Shown: positions 24,685 to 33,256 of the stretch, in pieces | Layout: every line of letters starts with the position of its first letter | Position numbering within the stretch: the stretch's first letter is position 1 | From: Paragemmobacter straminiformis | GTDB lineage: Bacteria > Pseudomonadota > Alphaproteobacteria > Rhodobacterales > Rhodobacteraceae | DNA: 64,000 nucleotides | Assembly: GCF_014243445.1 (NCBI RefSeq) | Contig: NZ_JACLQD010000001.1 | Span: 682,001-746,000 of the forward strand | Direction: 5' to 3' | Notes under the pieces: generated by a model | Told to the model about the DNA's origin: nothing | Databases searched by the model: none | The model's input: the letters and a program-made list of their open reading frames with translations, nothing else | Program-made: the position numbers and the translations under genes

Positions 24685-26325
24685 ATGACGACCTCGTCCC
24701 TAGCCGGCCCGCTCTCGCATCGGTCGTTCCGACTGCTTTGGCAGGGCGGTCTCGTATCGAATCTTGGCACAATGGTTCAGACGGTCGGCGCAGGTTGGTT
24801 GATGGCGACGATCTCGACGCAATATGACATGGTCGCCTTCGTTCAGGCGGCCACGACCCTGCCTGTGATGCTATTCTCGATCCCTGCGGGCGCACTGGCG
24901 GACAGCTATGAACGGCGCAAGATCCTCATGGTCGCGCAGTTGCTGATGATGGGAATGTCGCTCGCGCTCGCCATCGTTGCTTTTGCAGGCCATGTCACGC
25001 CGTGGCTGCTGCTTGTGCTGACCTTCCTCATCGGTTGTGGAACGGCGCTGCACACGCCGTCATGGCAGGCATCGGTCGGCGACGTGGTTCCGCGCGACCA
25101 GATAGCGGGCGCTGTGACATTGAACAGCATGGGTCTCAATCTGACCCGAAGTGTCGGGCCTGCGCTCGGTGGGCTCATCGTCGCCTCGGCAGGTGCCGCA
25201 GCGGCCTTTGCTTTCAACGCAGCAAGCTTTCTGCCGATGATCTATGCGCTGCTGCGGATAACGCCCGAAAGTAAAGCCGAAGCCCTCCCGCGAGAAGGAC
25301 TTCGCCACGCCGTGTGGGCGGGCTTTCGCTACGTTTCTATGTCACCAAACCTCGTAACGGTCATTCTGCGCGGCTTCCTCTTCGGCGTTGCAGCCATCGT
25401 CATCCTCGCTTTGTTGCCCATCGTCGCACGCGATCTTCTCGGCGGCGGCGCCCTCGTCTACGGTTTCTTACTTGGCGCTTTCGGACTTGGCGCGATCGGC
25501 GGGGGTCTGGCGAACTCGCATCTGCGGGCGAGGCTTTCGAGCGAAGGACTCGTGCGCCTCGCCTTTTGCGGCATGGCGCTGAGTGCCTGCCTCGTCGCGG
25601 TCAGTCGGAACGTCTGGCTGACAGGGCTAGTGCTCTTGCCCGCTGGTGCCAGTTGGGTGCTGGCCTTGTCGCTCTTCAACGTGATGATGCAACTCTCCAC
25701 GCCCCGCTGGGTGGTTGGGCGCGTGCTGTCGATTTACCAGACCGCGTCATTCGGCGGGATGACGGCGGGCGGATGGCTGTGGGGACGCGTTGCCGAAGGC
25801 CAAGGTGTGCCGACTGCACTCTTCATCGCCGGCGCACTTTCATGCGTTGGGGCTGCAATCGGCCTGCGATTTGCGGTGCCGCCACTTGCGGCGCGCAATC
25901 TGGACCCGCTGGACCATTTCCGCGAGCCCGCGACCCAGCTGGACCTGCAACAGCGCAGTGGCCCGATCTTCATCATGATCGAATACGAGATCGACCAGAC
26001 CGATGTGCCCGATTTTCTGTCTGTCATGGCCGAACGCCGACGTATCCGGATCAGGGACGGGGCACAGCAATGGGTTTTGCTGCGCGATGTCGAGAACCCG
26101 AGCTTCTGGAAGGAAGCCTATCACGTGCCGACCTGGGCAGATTACTTGCGTCATAATCAACGCCGGACCCGAATGGATGCGACCGTTTCGGAGCGGCTGA
26201 TCGCGTTGAACCGTGGACAGGCAAAGCCGTCGGTCCGACGCATGATCGAGCGTGAGACCGTGCCGCAACGCGATGACATGCCGCTGAAGCCCTTCGACGA
26301 TCTGCATGGCTTATCAATAACCTGA
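24685..26325 (+). CDS. MFS transporter (MFS_3/EntS-like) with a C-terminal soluble domain
   Basis: 546 residues from MTTSSLAGPLSHRSFRLLWQ at 24685, where AAGGA lies upstream. The first 420 residues show about twelve hydrophobic segments with the family opening SFRLLWQGGLVSNLG and a loop AGALADSYERRKIL. The last 110 or so residues (from FIMIEYEIDQTDVPDFLSVM) form a soluble ferredoxin-like extension, a usual part of this family. Role: export or uptake of a small molecule, perhaps an intermediate or excess acid of the pathway (inference). Box 5 precedes it and box 6 overlaps its stop codon. Confidence 0.87.
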   Translation: MTTSSLAGPLSHRSFRLLWQGGLVSNLGTMVQTVGAGWLMATISTQYDMVAFVQAATTLPVMLFSIPAGALADSYERRKILMVAQLLMMGMSLALAIVAFAGHVTPWLLLVLTFLIGCGTALHTPSWQASVGDVVPRDQIAGAVTLNSMGLNLTRSVGPALGGLIVASAGAAAAFAFNAASFLPMIYALLRITPESKAEALPREGLRHAVWAGFRYVSMSPNLVTVILRGFLFGVAAIVILALLPIVARDLLGGGALVYGFLLGAFGLGAIGGGLANSHLRARLSSEGLVRLAFCGMALSACLVAVSRNVWLTGLVLLPAGASWVLALSLFNVMMQLSTPRWVVGRVLSIYQTASFGGMTAGGWLWGRVAEGQGVPTALFIAGALSCVGAAIGLRFAVPPLAARNLDPLDHFREPATQLDLQQRSGPIFIMIEYEIDQTDVPDFLSVMAERRRIRIRDGAQQWVLLRDVENPSFWKEAYHVPTWADYLRHNQRRTRMDATVSERLIALNRGQAKPSVRRMIERETVPQRDDMPLKPFDDLHGLSIT

Positions 26326-26331
26326 CATTAT
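26317..26331. promoter_or_regulatory. LysR-type box 6
   Basis: ATAACCTGACATTAT, one mismatch from the symmetric consensus. It overlaps the stop codon of the MFS gene and ends 92 bp before the start of the GMC oxidoreductase operon. Confidence 0.65.
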
Positions 26332-26422
26332 ACCCCTGATCCGTCAGAGCTCGGTTTCCCGATGCCCCCGACACCGGTGTTTCCTACTGTGGCGCACAGA
26401 CGGCCAGCCAAGGGACAAACCT

Positions 26423-28045
26423 ATGAACACCTTTGACTACATCATCGTCGGCGCAGGCTCGGCAGGCTGCCCTGTCGCTCGTGCCTTGACGGAAGATCCC
26501 AATGTCTCTGTCCTTCTGGTCGAAGCCGGACCCCATGCCGACCGCTTCTGGGTGAACACGCCGGCGGGGATGGCAAAGCTCTATTTCAATGAGCGGCTGA
26601 ACTGGAACTACCACACCGAACCCTTGGCCAAGCTCAAGAACCGCCGGATGTATTGGCCGCGCGGCAAGACGCTGGGCGGGTCGTCCTCGATCAACGGCAT
26701 GGTCTTCATCCGTGGGCACGCGAAGGATTTCGACAGTTGGCGCGATCTCGGCAACCCCGGCTGGGGCTATGACGACGTCCTACCCCACTTCAAAGCGATG
26801 GAGCATTTCGAACGCCGCGCCGACCAGTGGCGCGGTCAGGGTGGGCCACTCTGGATCAGCGATCCGGTCGTCAAATCCGCTTCCAGCTACGATTTCATCG
26901 AATCCGCATCCCGTCTCGGGCATCCTAGGACCGAAGACATGAACGGCGAGGCGCACGACGGCGTCGGTTTCATGCAGCACAGCATCAAGGGAGGGCGCAG
27001 GCATTCCGCCTTCGTTGCCTTCGTGAAGCCGATCCTAAACCGTAAGAATTTGACAGTGGTGACCGATGCGCCCGTCCAACGCGTCTTGTTCGATGGTAAA
27101 GCAGCAACTGGCATCGAGGTGAAGCATGAAGGTGAACTCCGCCGCTTCACCGCTGCGCGCGAAGTGATCCTGTCGGGTGGCGCGCTGAACACTCCGCAAC
27201 TCCTCATGCTGTCCGGCGTTGGACCAGGTGGCGAATTGCAGAAACACGGCATTCCGGTGGTGCATGAAAGCGCAGGCGTCGGGCAGAACCTGCAAGACCA
27301 CTTCTACATGCACACCGGTTGGCGGGCGACGGCTGATAGCTCTTACAACGCGAATATCGCCGGGCTTCGGAAATATTGGGAAGGCTTCAAATACTTGATG
27401 ACCCGCCGCGGCTATCTGGCGCTCGGCTCGTCTCAGGTCGCAGCCTTCGTCAAAAGCAGTCCCGACGAGCCTTATGCCGACCTGCAGATCAGCTTCCGGC
27501 CCATGACGTTCCAGTATTTCCCCGATGGCACCGTTGCTGTCGAAAACCAGCCCGGCATGGGTGTCTCTGTCTACCAGTTGCGTCCTCAGACCACCGGAAC
27601 GGTCACGCTGCGCTCGAACCGCCCTTCGGACAAAGCGGTGTCTTCGCCGGAATTCCTGACCGATCCCTATGATATCGCGGCCATGATCAGTGGCATCAAA
27701 CAGATCCGCCAGATCATGACCACCGAACCGATCCGTTCCCGCGTGGTGTCCGAAGAAGTTCCGGGACCCAAGGTCAGGACCGACGAGGACATCTTCAATT
27801 TCATGGTCGAAACCGGCAACTCGGCGCACCATCAAGGCGGCACGTGCAAGATGGGCCGCGACCCGATGGCCGTGGTCGACGAGCGTCTTCGGCTGAGAGG
27901 AATCGAGCGACTCCGCGTGGTCGACGCCTCGATCATGCCGCATCTCACCTCGGGCAATACCAACGCGCCAACCATCATGATCGGTGTGAAGGGCGGCGAG
28001 ATGATCCGGCTGGACGCGACGCCACGGCGTGCGATTTCAGCGTGA
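26423..28045 (+). CDS. GMC-family FAD-dependent oxidoreductase
   Basis: 540 residues. The N-terminal FAD motif is IIVGAGSAGCPVARAL (7-22), followed by the GMC signature RGKTLGGSSSINGMVFIRG and a second signature SGGALNTPQLLMLSGVGP. The catalytic His is probably His470 in HHQGGTCKMG, and the second active-site residue probably Asn514 in GNTNAPTIM. Such enzymes oxidise alcohols or sugars. First gene of a five-gene plus-strand operon (GMC-SDR-SMP-30-PrpD-ALDH) under box 6; it probably starts the oxidation of the imported compound. Bacterial choline dehydrogenase is a relative, but the context argues against it. Confidence 0.9.
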   Translation: MNTFDYIIVGAGSAGCPVARALTEDPNVSVLLVEAGPHADRFWVNTPAGMAKLYFNERLNWNYHTEPLAKLKNRRMYWPRGKTLGGSSSINGMVFIRGHAKDFDSWRDLGNPGWGYDDVLPHFKAMEHFERRADQWRGQGGPLWISDPVVKSASSYDFIESASRLGHPRTEDMNGEAHDGVGFMQHSIKGGRRHSAFVAFVKPILNRKNLTVVTDAPVQRVLFDGKAATGIEVKHEGELRRFTAAREVILSGGALNTPQLLMLSGVGPGGELQKHGIPVVHESAGVGQNLQDHFYMHTGWRATADSSYNANIAGLRKYWEGFKYLMTRRGYLALGSSQVAAFVKSSPDEPYADLQISFRPMTFQYFPDGTVAVENQPGMGVSVYQLRPQTTGTVTLRSNRPSDKAVSSPEFLTDPYDIAAMISGIKQIRQIMTTEPIRSRVVSEEVPGPKVRTDEDIFNFMVETGNSAHHQGGTCKMGRDPMAVVDERLRLRGIERLRVVDASIMPHLTSGNTNAPTIMIGVKGGEMIRLDATPRRAISA

Positions 28046-28077
28046 CACAAACAGACAAGAACGGCAGGGACAAGAAT

Positions 28078-28833
28078 ATGGCACGTTTCGAAGGCGATTG
28101 GATCGTAGTGACAGGCGCCGCGAGTGGGATCGGGGCAGCAGTCGTTCGCCGCTTGTTGAGCGACGGAGCATCGGTGCTAGCGTGCGACCTTTCGCAGGAC
28201 GCGCTGGGTTCGCTATACGGAGAATTACCGGACGAAAAGCGCCTTGAAACTGCACGGCTCGACGTGACCAATCACGCGGCCGCGCTTGAGATGGTGGCTT
28301 CTGCACGCGCTCGGCATGGCGCACTGCGGGGACTGGTGAATTGCGCCGGAATTGCCGGCGTAGCGAACATCATGGACGTAGAACCAGACGCCTACCGCAA
28401 GGTGATGGGGGTCAACCTCGATGGCACGATCAACATGTGCCAAGCCTTCGTGAGAGCGGTGAAAGACGACAAGAACCATCGCGCGATCGTCAACATTTCC
28501 TCTGGGGCGGGCCTGATGGGTGTGGCGAACCGCTTGCCGTATGTGGCTGCGAAATTCGGGGTTTCCGGTATCACCAAGTCAATGTCGCCAGAACTCGGCC
28601 CGCTGGGAATCCGCGTCAACGCCGTGGCACCGGGCGTCACACGCACGCCTTTCATGGAATATGTCCTGAAAGACCCGGCGGCAGCGGCCCGCATCATCGC
28701 AGCCCACCCCATCGGGCGGATCGGCGAGCCCGAAGAGATTGCCAACGTCATCGTCTTTTTGCTGACTGACGATGCCAGCTTCATGACAGGCGCGGTGGTT
28801 TCGGTAGACGGCGGCCAGACGGCCTGCCTTTAA
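28078..28833 (+). CDS. SDR-family dehydrogenase, GMC operon
   Basis: 251 residues from MARFEGDWIVVTGAASGIGA at 28078, with AGGGA upstream. SDR motifs are present: VTGAASGIGAAVV, LVNCAGIAG, NISSGAGL, YVAAKFG and APGVTRTPF. The proximal partners are a GMC oxidoreductase (33 bp upstream) and a lactonase (12 bp downstream), so lactone formation is a plausible job. Substrate unknown. Confidence 0.88.
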   Translation: MARFEGDWIVVTGAASGIGAAVVRRLLSDGASVLACDLSQDALGSLYGELPDEKRLETARLDVTNHAAALEMVASARARHGALRGLVNCAGIAGVANIMDVEPDAYRKVMGVNLDGTINMCQAFVRAVKDDKNHRAIVNISSGAGLMGVANRLPYVAAKFGVSGITKSMSPELGPLGIRVNAVAPGVTRTPFMEYVLKDPAAAARIIAAHPIGRIGEPEEIANVIVFLLTDDASFMTGAVVSVDGGQTACL

Positions 28834-28845
28834 CGGAGCCTCCCT

Positions 28846-29748
28846 ATGCCCGACATTCGGCTGCTCGTCGATTGCAAGACCAACCTCGGAGAAGGTCCGG
28901 TATGGGACGTCGCCGAGCAGCGCCTTTACTGGGTCGACAGCACAGCAGGCGAAATCTTCCGGTGCCTAGAAGACGGAAGCGAAGTGCAGCGCTTCTATCT
29001 TCCGACCTTCATCGGCTCGCTGGCCTTGCGCGAAACCGGTGGCGCTGTCTTGGCGATGGCAGACGGCTTCAACTTTTTCGACTTCGATACCCAACGCATC
29101 ACGCCGATCTATAACCCCTTCGCGGATCGACCCGAATACCGTTTCAACGATGGAAAGGTCGACCGAAAGGGGCGTTTTTTTGCAGGTGCGATGGGTCTGG
29201 ACTTCGACCCGCTCGATGTTTCGAAGCCGAAGGCTCCGGCGCGCAACGGTTCCCTCTTTCGGCTCGACCCAGACCTAAGCGTGCACGAGTTGGAAACCGG
29301 TCTGATCTGTTCGAATGGTCCCTGCTGGAGCCCGGACGACAGAACGTTTTATTTCGGCGATTCCGAGCACAAGACCATTTGGAGCTATTCCTACGACATC
29401 GAGACAGGCCGGATCGCTGATCGTCGACTATTCGCATCCGATCAGGGTTTCGCCCGGACTGTGGATGGCGCGACGGTCGATGCCGAAGGGTTTCTCTGGA
29501 TGGCCAAGGTGCTGGGTGGCCAGATCATCCGTTACGCGCCTGACGGCAGCATTGACCGCGTCATAGATTTTCCGCTGCGGAACCCAACGAGCGTAAACTT
29601 CGGCGGCAGCAATCTCGACATTCTCTACGTTACCTGCATGGGCCGCCCCATGCGAGGCATCCCGCCGACCCACCCGAATGCTGGCGGTGTATTTGCTATC
29701 CACGGCCTTGGTGTTCAGGGCCTTCCCGAGCCGCGCTTCGCCGGCTGA
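28846..29748 (+). CDS. SMP-30/gluconolactonase-family lactonase, copy B
   Basis: 300 residues with the canonical family signatures: Glu in LGEGPVWDVAEQRLYWVD, Asn/Asp in YRFNDGKVDRKGRF, SNGPCWSPDDRTFYFGDS and the proton-transfer Asp region TVDGATVDAEGFLW. It is closer to classical gluconolactonase/regucalcin than copy A. It hydrolyses a sugar lactone to the acid. The position between an SDR and a PrpD protein suggests oxidation, lactone opening, then dehydration or epimerisation. Confidence 0.9.
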   Translation: MPDIRLLVDCKTNLGEGPVWDVAEQRLYWVDSTAGEIFRCLEDGSEVQRFYLPTFIGSLALRETGGAVLAMADGFNFFDFDTQRITPIYNPFADRPEYRFNDGKVDRKGRFFAGAMGLDFDPLDVSKPKAPARNGSLFRLDPDLSVHELETGLICSNGPCWSPDDRTFYFGDSEHKTIWSYSYDIETGRIADRRLFASDQGFARTVDGATVDAEGFLWMAKVLGGQIIRYAPDGSIDRVIDFPLRNPTSVNFGGSNLDILYVTCMGRPMRGIPPTHPNAGGVFAIHGLGVQGLPEPRFAG

Positions 29749-29774
29749 CCTTCCGAACTCAGGACAGAACCCTA

Positions 29775-31175
29775 ATGGCACCCACCGCCGACATCTCGCA
29801 CGACTTTGCAAGCTTCGCCGCGAATACCCGCTACGAAGACCTGCCAGAGGCAGCCGTAGAGGCAGCAAAAAAGAGCCTTCTGGATACTCTTGGCGTCATG
29901 CTAGCGGCAAGCGGCATGGAGCCGGCCGTCCGTCCGATCCTCGAAACGGTCTTGGAAAACGGCGGGCAAGAGCAGGCGACCATCATCGGCTTCGGCAAAC
30001 GGGTGCCCTCGTCACAGGCGGCCTTCGTAAACGGTGCCCTCGCTCATGGGCTGGATTTCGACAGTCAGACCCCTTGGGGTGCGCATCCCGATAGTTCCGT
30101 TGTTCCCACTGTCCTTGCTCTTGCCGAAAAGCGGGGCGGAGTGTCCGGCAAAGAACTGATCCGTGCCATTGCCATCGGACAGGAACTCTTCATCCGGTTG
30201 CGCTGCAACGTCGGCTGGCACATGGACTGGAACCTCTCAACCGCCGTCGGCTGCTTCTCGGCGACAGCAGCGGGCGCGGCAGTAATGGGTTTGGATACTC
30301 CCACAATTGCCCGAGCGCTTGGCATCGCCAGCATGCAGTCAGCGGGCACGATGGAACAGATCTTCGGGATCGGCAGCGATCTTCGCGGCATGTATGCAGG
30401 GTTCACCTCGCAAGGTTGCGTCAATGCCGTTCTGCTTGCGGCCAAGGGAATGACAGGAATCGACGGGCTCTTCGAAGGCGAGGCGGGCCTTTTCAAAGTC
30501 TATTTCAAGGGCGAGTATAACCGCGAAGCGATGCTCAAGGACCTCGGCTCCGAATTCCTTTGCGGCGGCATGACCTATAAATATTGGCCCGCCGTCGGTA
30601 ACGCCCACACCTACATTCATGCTGCAATCGAACTCATGCGCGAAAACAACGTCGCGTTGGAAGACGTCGAAAAGATCCGCGTTTACTGTGGCGACTTCGC
30701 GATCCGAATGTGTGTTCCGCTTGAAAAGCGGCAGGTTCCAGGCACTCTCGTAGACGCCAAGTTCAGCTTGCCGTTCCTCGTCGCCCTTGCGCTCACGAAG
30801 AGGCAAATGAACATCTCGGACTTCACCCAAGCCGCGTTGCGGGAAAGCGCGGTCTTGATGCTCGCTCGCAAGGTCACACCGGTGTTGGACCCGGCCTTCA
30901 ACTGGAACGGCCGATTGCCGGACGGAAAGGTGGAGATCACCCTGACGGGTGGCCGGACCATTTCTCGCCTCGGTTCACATGTGCCAGGCACCCCCGACAA
31001 CCCGATGACCTGGGATCAAATTGGATGGAAATTCAAGGATTGTGCGTCAGCTGCAATCCATCCTGTGGATGCGAACTCCGCAAGCCGCGCAATCGATCTT
31101 GTCCAGAAGCTGGAAGCGCAGGACAGCAGCGTCATCAGCGCGCTTTTTTCTACTGTGTCCGGCGGGGTTGCGTGA
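29775..31175 (+). CDS. MmgE/PrpD-family protein, copy 2
   Basis: 466 residues, closely similar to copy 1 along its length (YEDLPEAAVEAAKKSLLDTL, then MLAASGMEPAVRPI and ALAHGLDFDSQTPWG). The two differ at HCLDYDD versus HGLDFDS, so they may have different substrates. The stop codon TGA overlaps the ATG of the aldehyde dehydrogenase (TGATG), so the two are coupled. The reaction is uncertain for the reason given for copy 1. Confidence 0.86.
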   Translation: MAPTADISHDFASFAANTRYEDLPEAAVEAAKKSLLDTLGVMLAASGMEPAVRPILETVLENGGQEQATIIGFGKRVPSSQAAFVNGALAHGLDFDSQTPWGAHPDSSVVPTVLALAEKRGGVSGKELIRAIAIGQELFIRLRCNVGWHMDWNLSTAVGCFSATAAGAAVMGLDTPTIARALGIASMQSAGTMEQIFGIGSDLRGMYAGFTSQGCVNAVLLAAKGMTGIDGLFEGEAGLFKVYFKGEYNREAMLKDLGSEFLCGGMTYKYWPAVGNAHTYIHAAIELMRENNVALEDVEKIRVYCGDFAIRMCVPLEKRQVPGTLVDAKFSLPFLVALALTKRQMNISDFTQAALRESAVLMLARKVTPVLDPAFNWNGRLPDGKVEITLTGGRTISRLGSHVPGTPDNPMTWDQIGWKFKDCASAAIHPVDANSASRAIDLVQKLEAQDSSVISALFSTVSGGVA

Positions 31176-32653
31176 TGCAAACCTACTCGAACTGGATAAA
31201 CGGAACGTTCGTCGAACCGTCGTCTTCAGCATGGATCGATAGCGTCGACCCCTATCGCAACGAGGTCTGGGCCCGCATCCCCGCGAGCAACCAGACTGAC
31301 GCGGATCGTGCCGTCGCGGCTGCAAAAGCTGCAATGACCAAAGGGCCTTGGGCGACCATGACCGCATCGGCCCGCGGTCGCATCCTTTCGAAAATTGCGG
31401 ACGTATTGGAAGCGAACATCGAAAGATTGGCGATCCTTGAAGTCCGCGACAACGGCAAACTGCTCGCCGAAATGCGCGGGCAGGTGAAATACTCCGCAGA
31501 CTACTGGCGCTACTACGCCGGGCTTGCCGACAAGATCGAAGGCAGCGTCGTCCCGATCGAAAAGGCCGACACGATCGGCATGACCTTCAAGGAACCGGTC
31601 GGAGTCGTTCTTGCCATCACCGCTTGGAATTCTCCGCTGACGTTCTTTGCCTTGAAGTGCGCCCCCGCCCTCGCCGCAGGTTGCGCTGTCGTTCTGAAAC
31701 CGTCCGAATTTTCGTCTGTAAGTTCACTGGAATTTGCCGCGCTTACCAAGGAGGCGGGGCTGCCGGACGGTGTCATAAATGTCGTATCCGGCTATGGCGC
31801 AGACATCGGCAGCACCCTTGTCGAACACCCTGATGTCGCACAGATAACCTTCACCGGTTCTGACCAAACTGGTGCCCACATCTACGCGGCAGCTGCTCGC
31901 CACATGAAGCGGGTCGCCATGGAGCTCGGCGGGAAATCACCCAACATCGTCTTCGAAGATGCCGACCTCGAAGCAGCAGCCCACGGCGCGGTATCCGGGA
32001 TATTCGGGGCGGCCGGACAGATGTGCACTGCAGGGTCGCGTCTGCTTGTCCAAAATTCAATCAGGAGCGAATTCACACAAAAGGTCGTTGACCTCACGAA
32101 GTCTATCAAGCTCGGCGATCCGACGGACCCTGCAACCCAGATGGGCCCCATTTCGAATGCCGCGCAACACCGCAAAGTGCTCGACTACATAGGGATCGCA
32201 AAGGCTGAAGGAGCAGTCTGCACTCTGGGAGGCGTCGCTCCAGAATCGACCCTGTCAAATGGCCTGTTCATCTCTCCGACCATTTTCACCGGCGTAACGA
32301 ACGACATGCGTATCGCGCAGGAAGAAGTCTTTGGACCGGTGCTTTCCGTCATCGGTTTCGAAGACGAAGCCGAGGCGATCCAGATCGGAAACGACATCGC
32401 CTTCGGCCTTGCTGCTGGCGTCTGGACCAAAGATATCGGGCGGATGATGCGAATGACGAAGGATCTGAATGTAGGCACGGTTTGGGGCAATACCTACCGA
32501 TCCTATAGCTACACCTTGCCGTTCGGCGGGAGAAAACGGTCTGGGATAGGGCGTGAGAATGGGATCGAGTCGATCAATGAGTTTCTCGAAACCAAAAGTT
32601 TGATGCTGTCAGTGAGAACTGTGAACCGAAAGCCGAACTTCGTCCCCGATTGA
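31175..32653 (+). CDS. Aldehyde dehydrogenase, third of three
   Basis: 492 residues from MQTYSNWINGTFVEPSSSAW. The start overlaps the PrpD stop by one base, and the open frame upstream lies inside that gene. Catalytic residues: Asn152 in TAWNSP, Lys175 in VVLKPSE, Glu250 in MELGGKSP and Cys284 in AGQMCTAGS. Family role: NAD(P)-dependent aldehyde oxidation. Last gene of the GMC operon; the three ALDHs of the island are clearly different proteins. Confidence 0.9.
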   Translation: MQTYSNWINGTFVEPSSSAWIDSVDPYRNEVWARIPASNQTDADRAVAAAKAAMTKGPWATMTASARGRILSKIADVLEANIERLAILEVRDNGKLLAEMRGQVKYSADYWRYYAGLADKIEGSVVPIEKADTIGMTFKEPVGVVLAITAWNSPLTFFALKCAPALAAGCAVVLKPSEFSSVSSLEFAALTKEAGLPDGVINVVSGYGADIGSTLVEHPDVAQITFTGSDQTGAHIYAAAARHMKRVAMELGGKSPNIVFEDADLEAAAHGAVSGIFGAAGQMCTAGSRLLVQNSIRSEFTQKVVDLTKSIKLGDPTDPATQMGPISNAAQHRKVLDYIGIAKAEGAVCTLGGVAPESTLSNGLFISPTIFTGVTNDMRIAQEEVFGPVLSVIGFEDEAEAIQIGNDIAFGLAAGVWTKDIGRMMRMTKDLNVGTVWGNTYRSYSYTLPFGGRKRSGIGRENGIESINEFLETKSLMLSVRTVNRKPNFVPD

Positions 32654-33046
32654 GGTCTATCTCAAGAGGCCAATTCGGGCGGAGAGCGGACCGTCCCGGA
32701 CGCAGAACTCCTCTCGCTGCACATGGAGGAAACGGCCACTCACTCGAGACGCCAGCACGGATGATCGCACTCCGTATTCTTGTCGTAACGAGCCCATCGC
32801 GAACAGTCGTGCACAGTGTTTACGAAGAACATTCCGTAGACGCAGCATCGTCAGTGCGAAAAGCGGAGGCTTGCACAAGCCTCGGCGCCTAACCACATGA
32901 GCGTCATTAAGGAAGATAGCCTAACTCCCCACGCGGGGAGGGGCGGGCACACGGTCGGCACTTGCTTGCATGACCTCAAAGCGATCAAACACAGCAATTC
33001 GTGCTGGGGTTGACTGCTCGCACTCCCTTCACGTATCGATTGTTCC
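32654..33046. other. Gene-free boundary between the catabolic island and the AT-rich insert
   Basis: About 390 bp with no supported gene. Two hairpins are visible: GAGGCTTG/CAAGCCTC (32866-32883) and CTCCCC/GGGGAG (32925-32940). Neither has a T-run, so they are not clear terminators. Base composition falls noticeably to the right of this stretch. Confidence 0.45.
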
Positions 33047-33256
33047 ATGCCGTTGGCTGCCGCTTACTTTTGGCAAACGCAAGAATACCTACGCATTATG
33101 ATCTGGAAGAAACAGAACGAACAATTGCCCATAATGTCGGGAATCTTGCGCCGAGCGGCACCGAGGGATCAATACAGTTTTTCTGTAGGCGTCTTGATCG
33201 AACTGCAGCAGGCAACATCCAATTACTTTGAACTTTCCCGGATAGGTAAGTCTTAA
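33047..33256 (+). CDS. Possible small protein coupled to the ATPase gene
   Basis: A 69-residue frame (MPLAAAYFWQTQEYLRIMIW to YFELSRIGKS) whose stop codon overlaps the ATPase start codon as TAATG. The overlap and the low GC content it shares with the ATPase suggest real coupling. No domain is recognised, and a second overlapping frame (33001-33231) is also open. It may instead be untranslated leader. Confidence 0.33.
   Translation: MPLAAAYFWQTQEYLRIMIWKKQNEQLPIMSGILRRAAPRDQYSFSVGVLIELQQATSNYFELSRIGKS

Noticed and set aside
26423-28045. Choline dehydrogenase (betA) for the GMC enzyme
   Set aside because: No betaine aldehyde dehydrogenase/BetI/choline transporter arrangement; the operon contains lactonase and PrpD genes instead.
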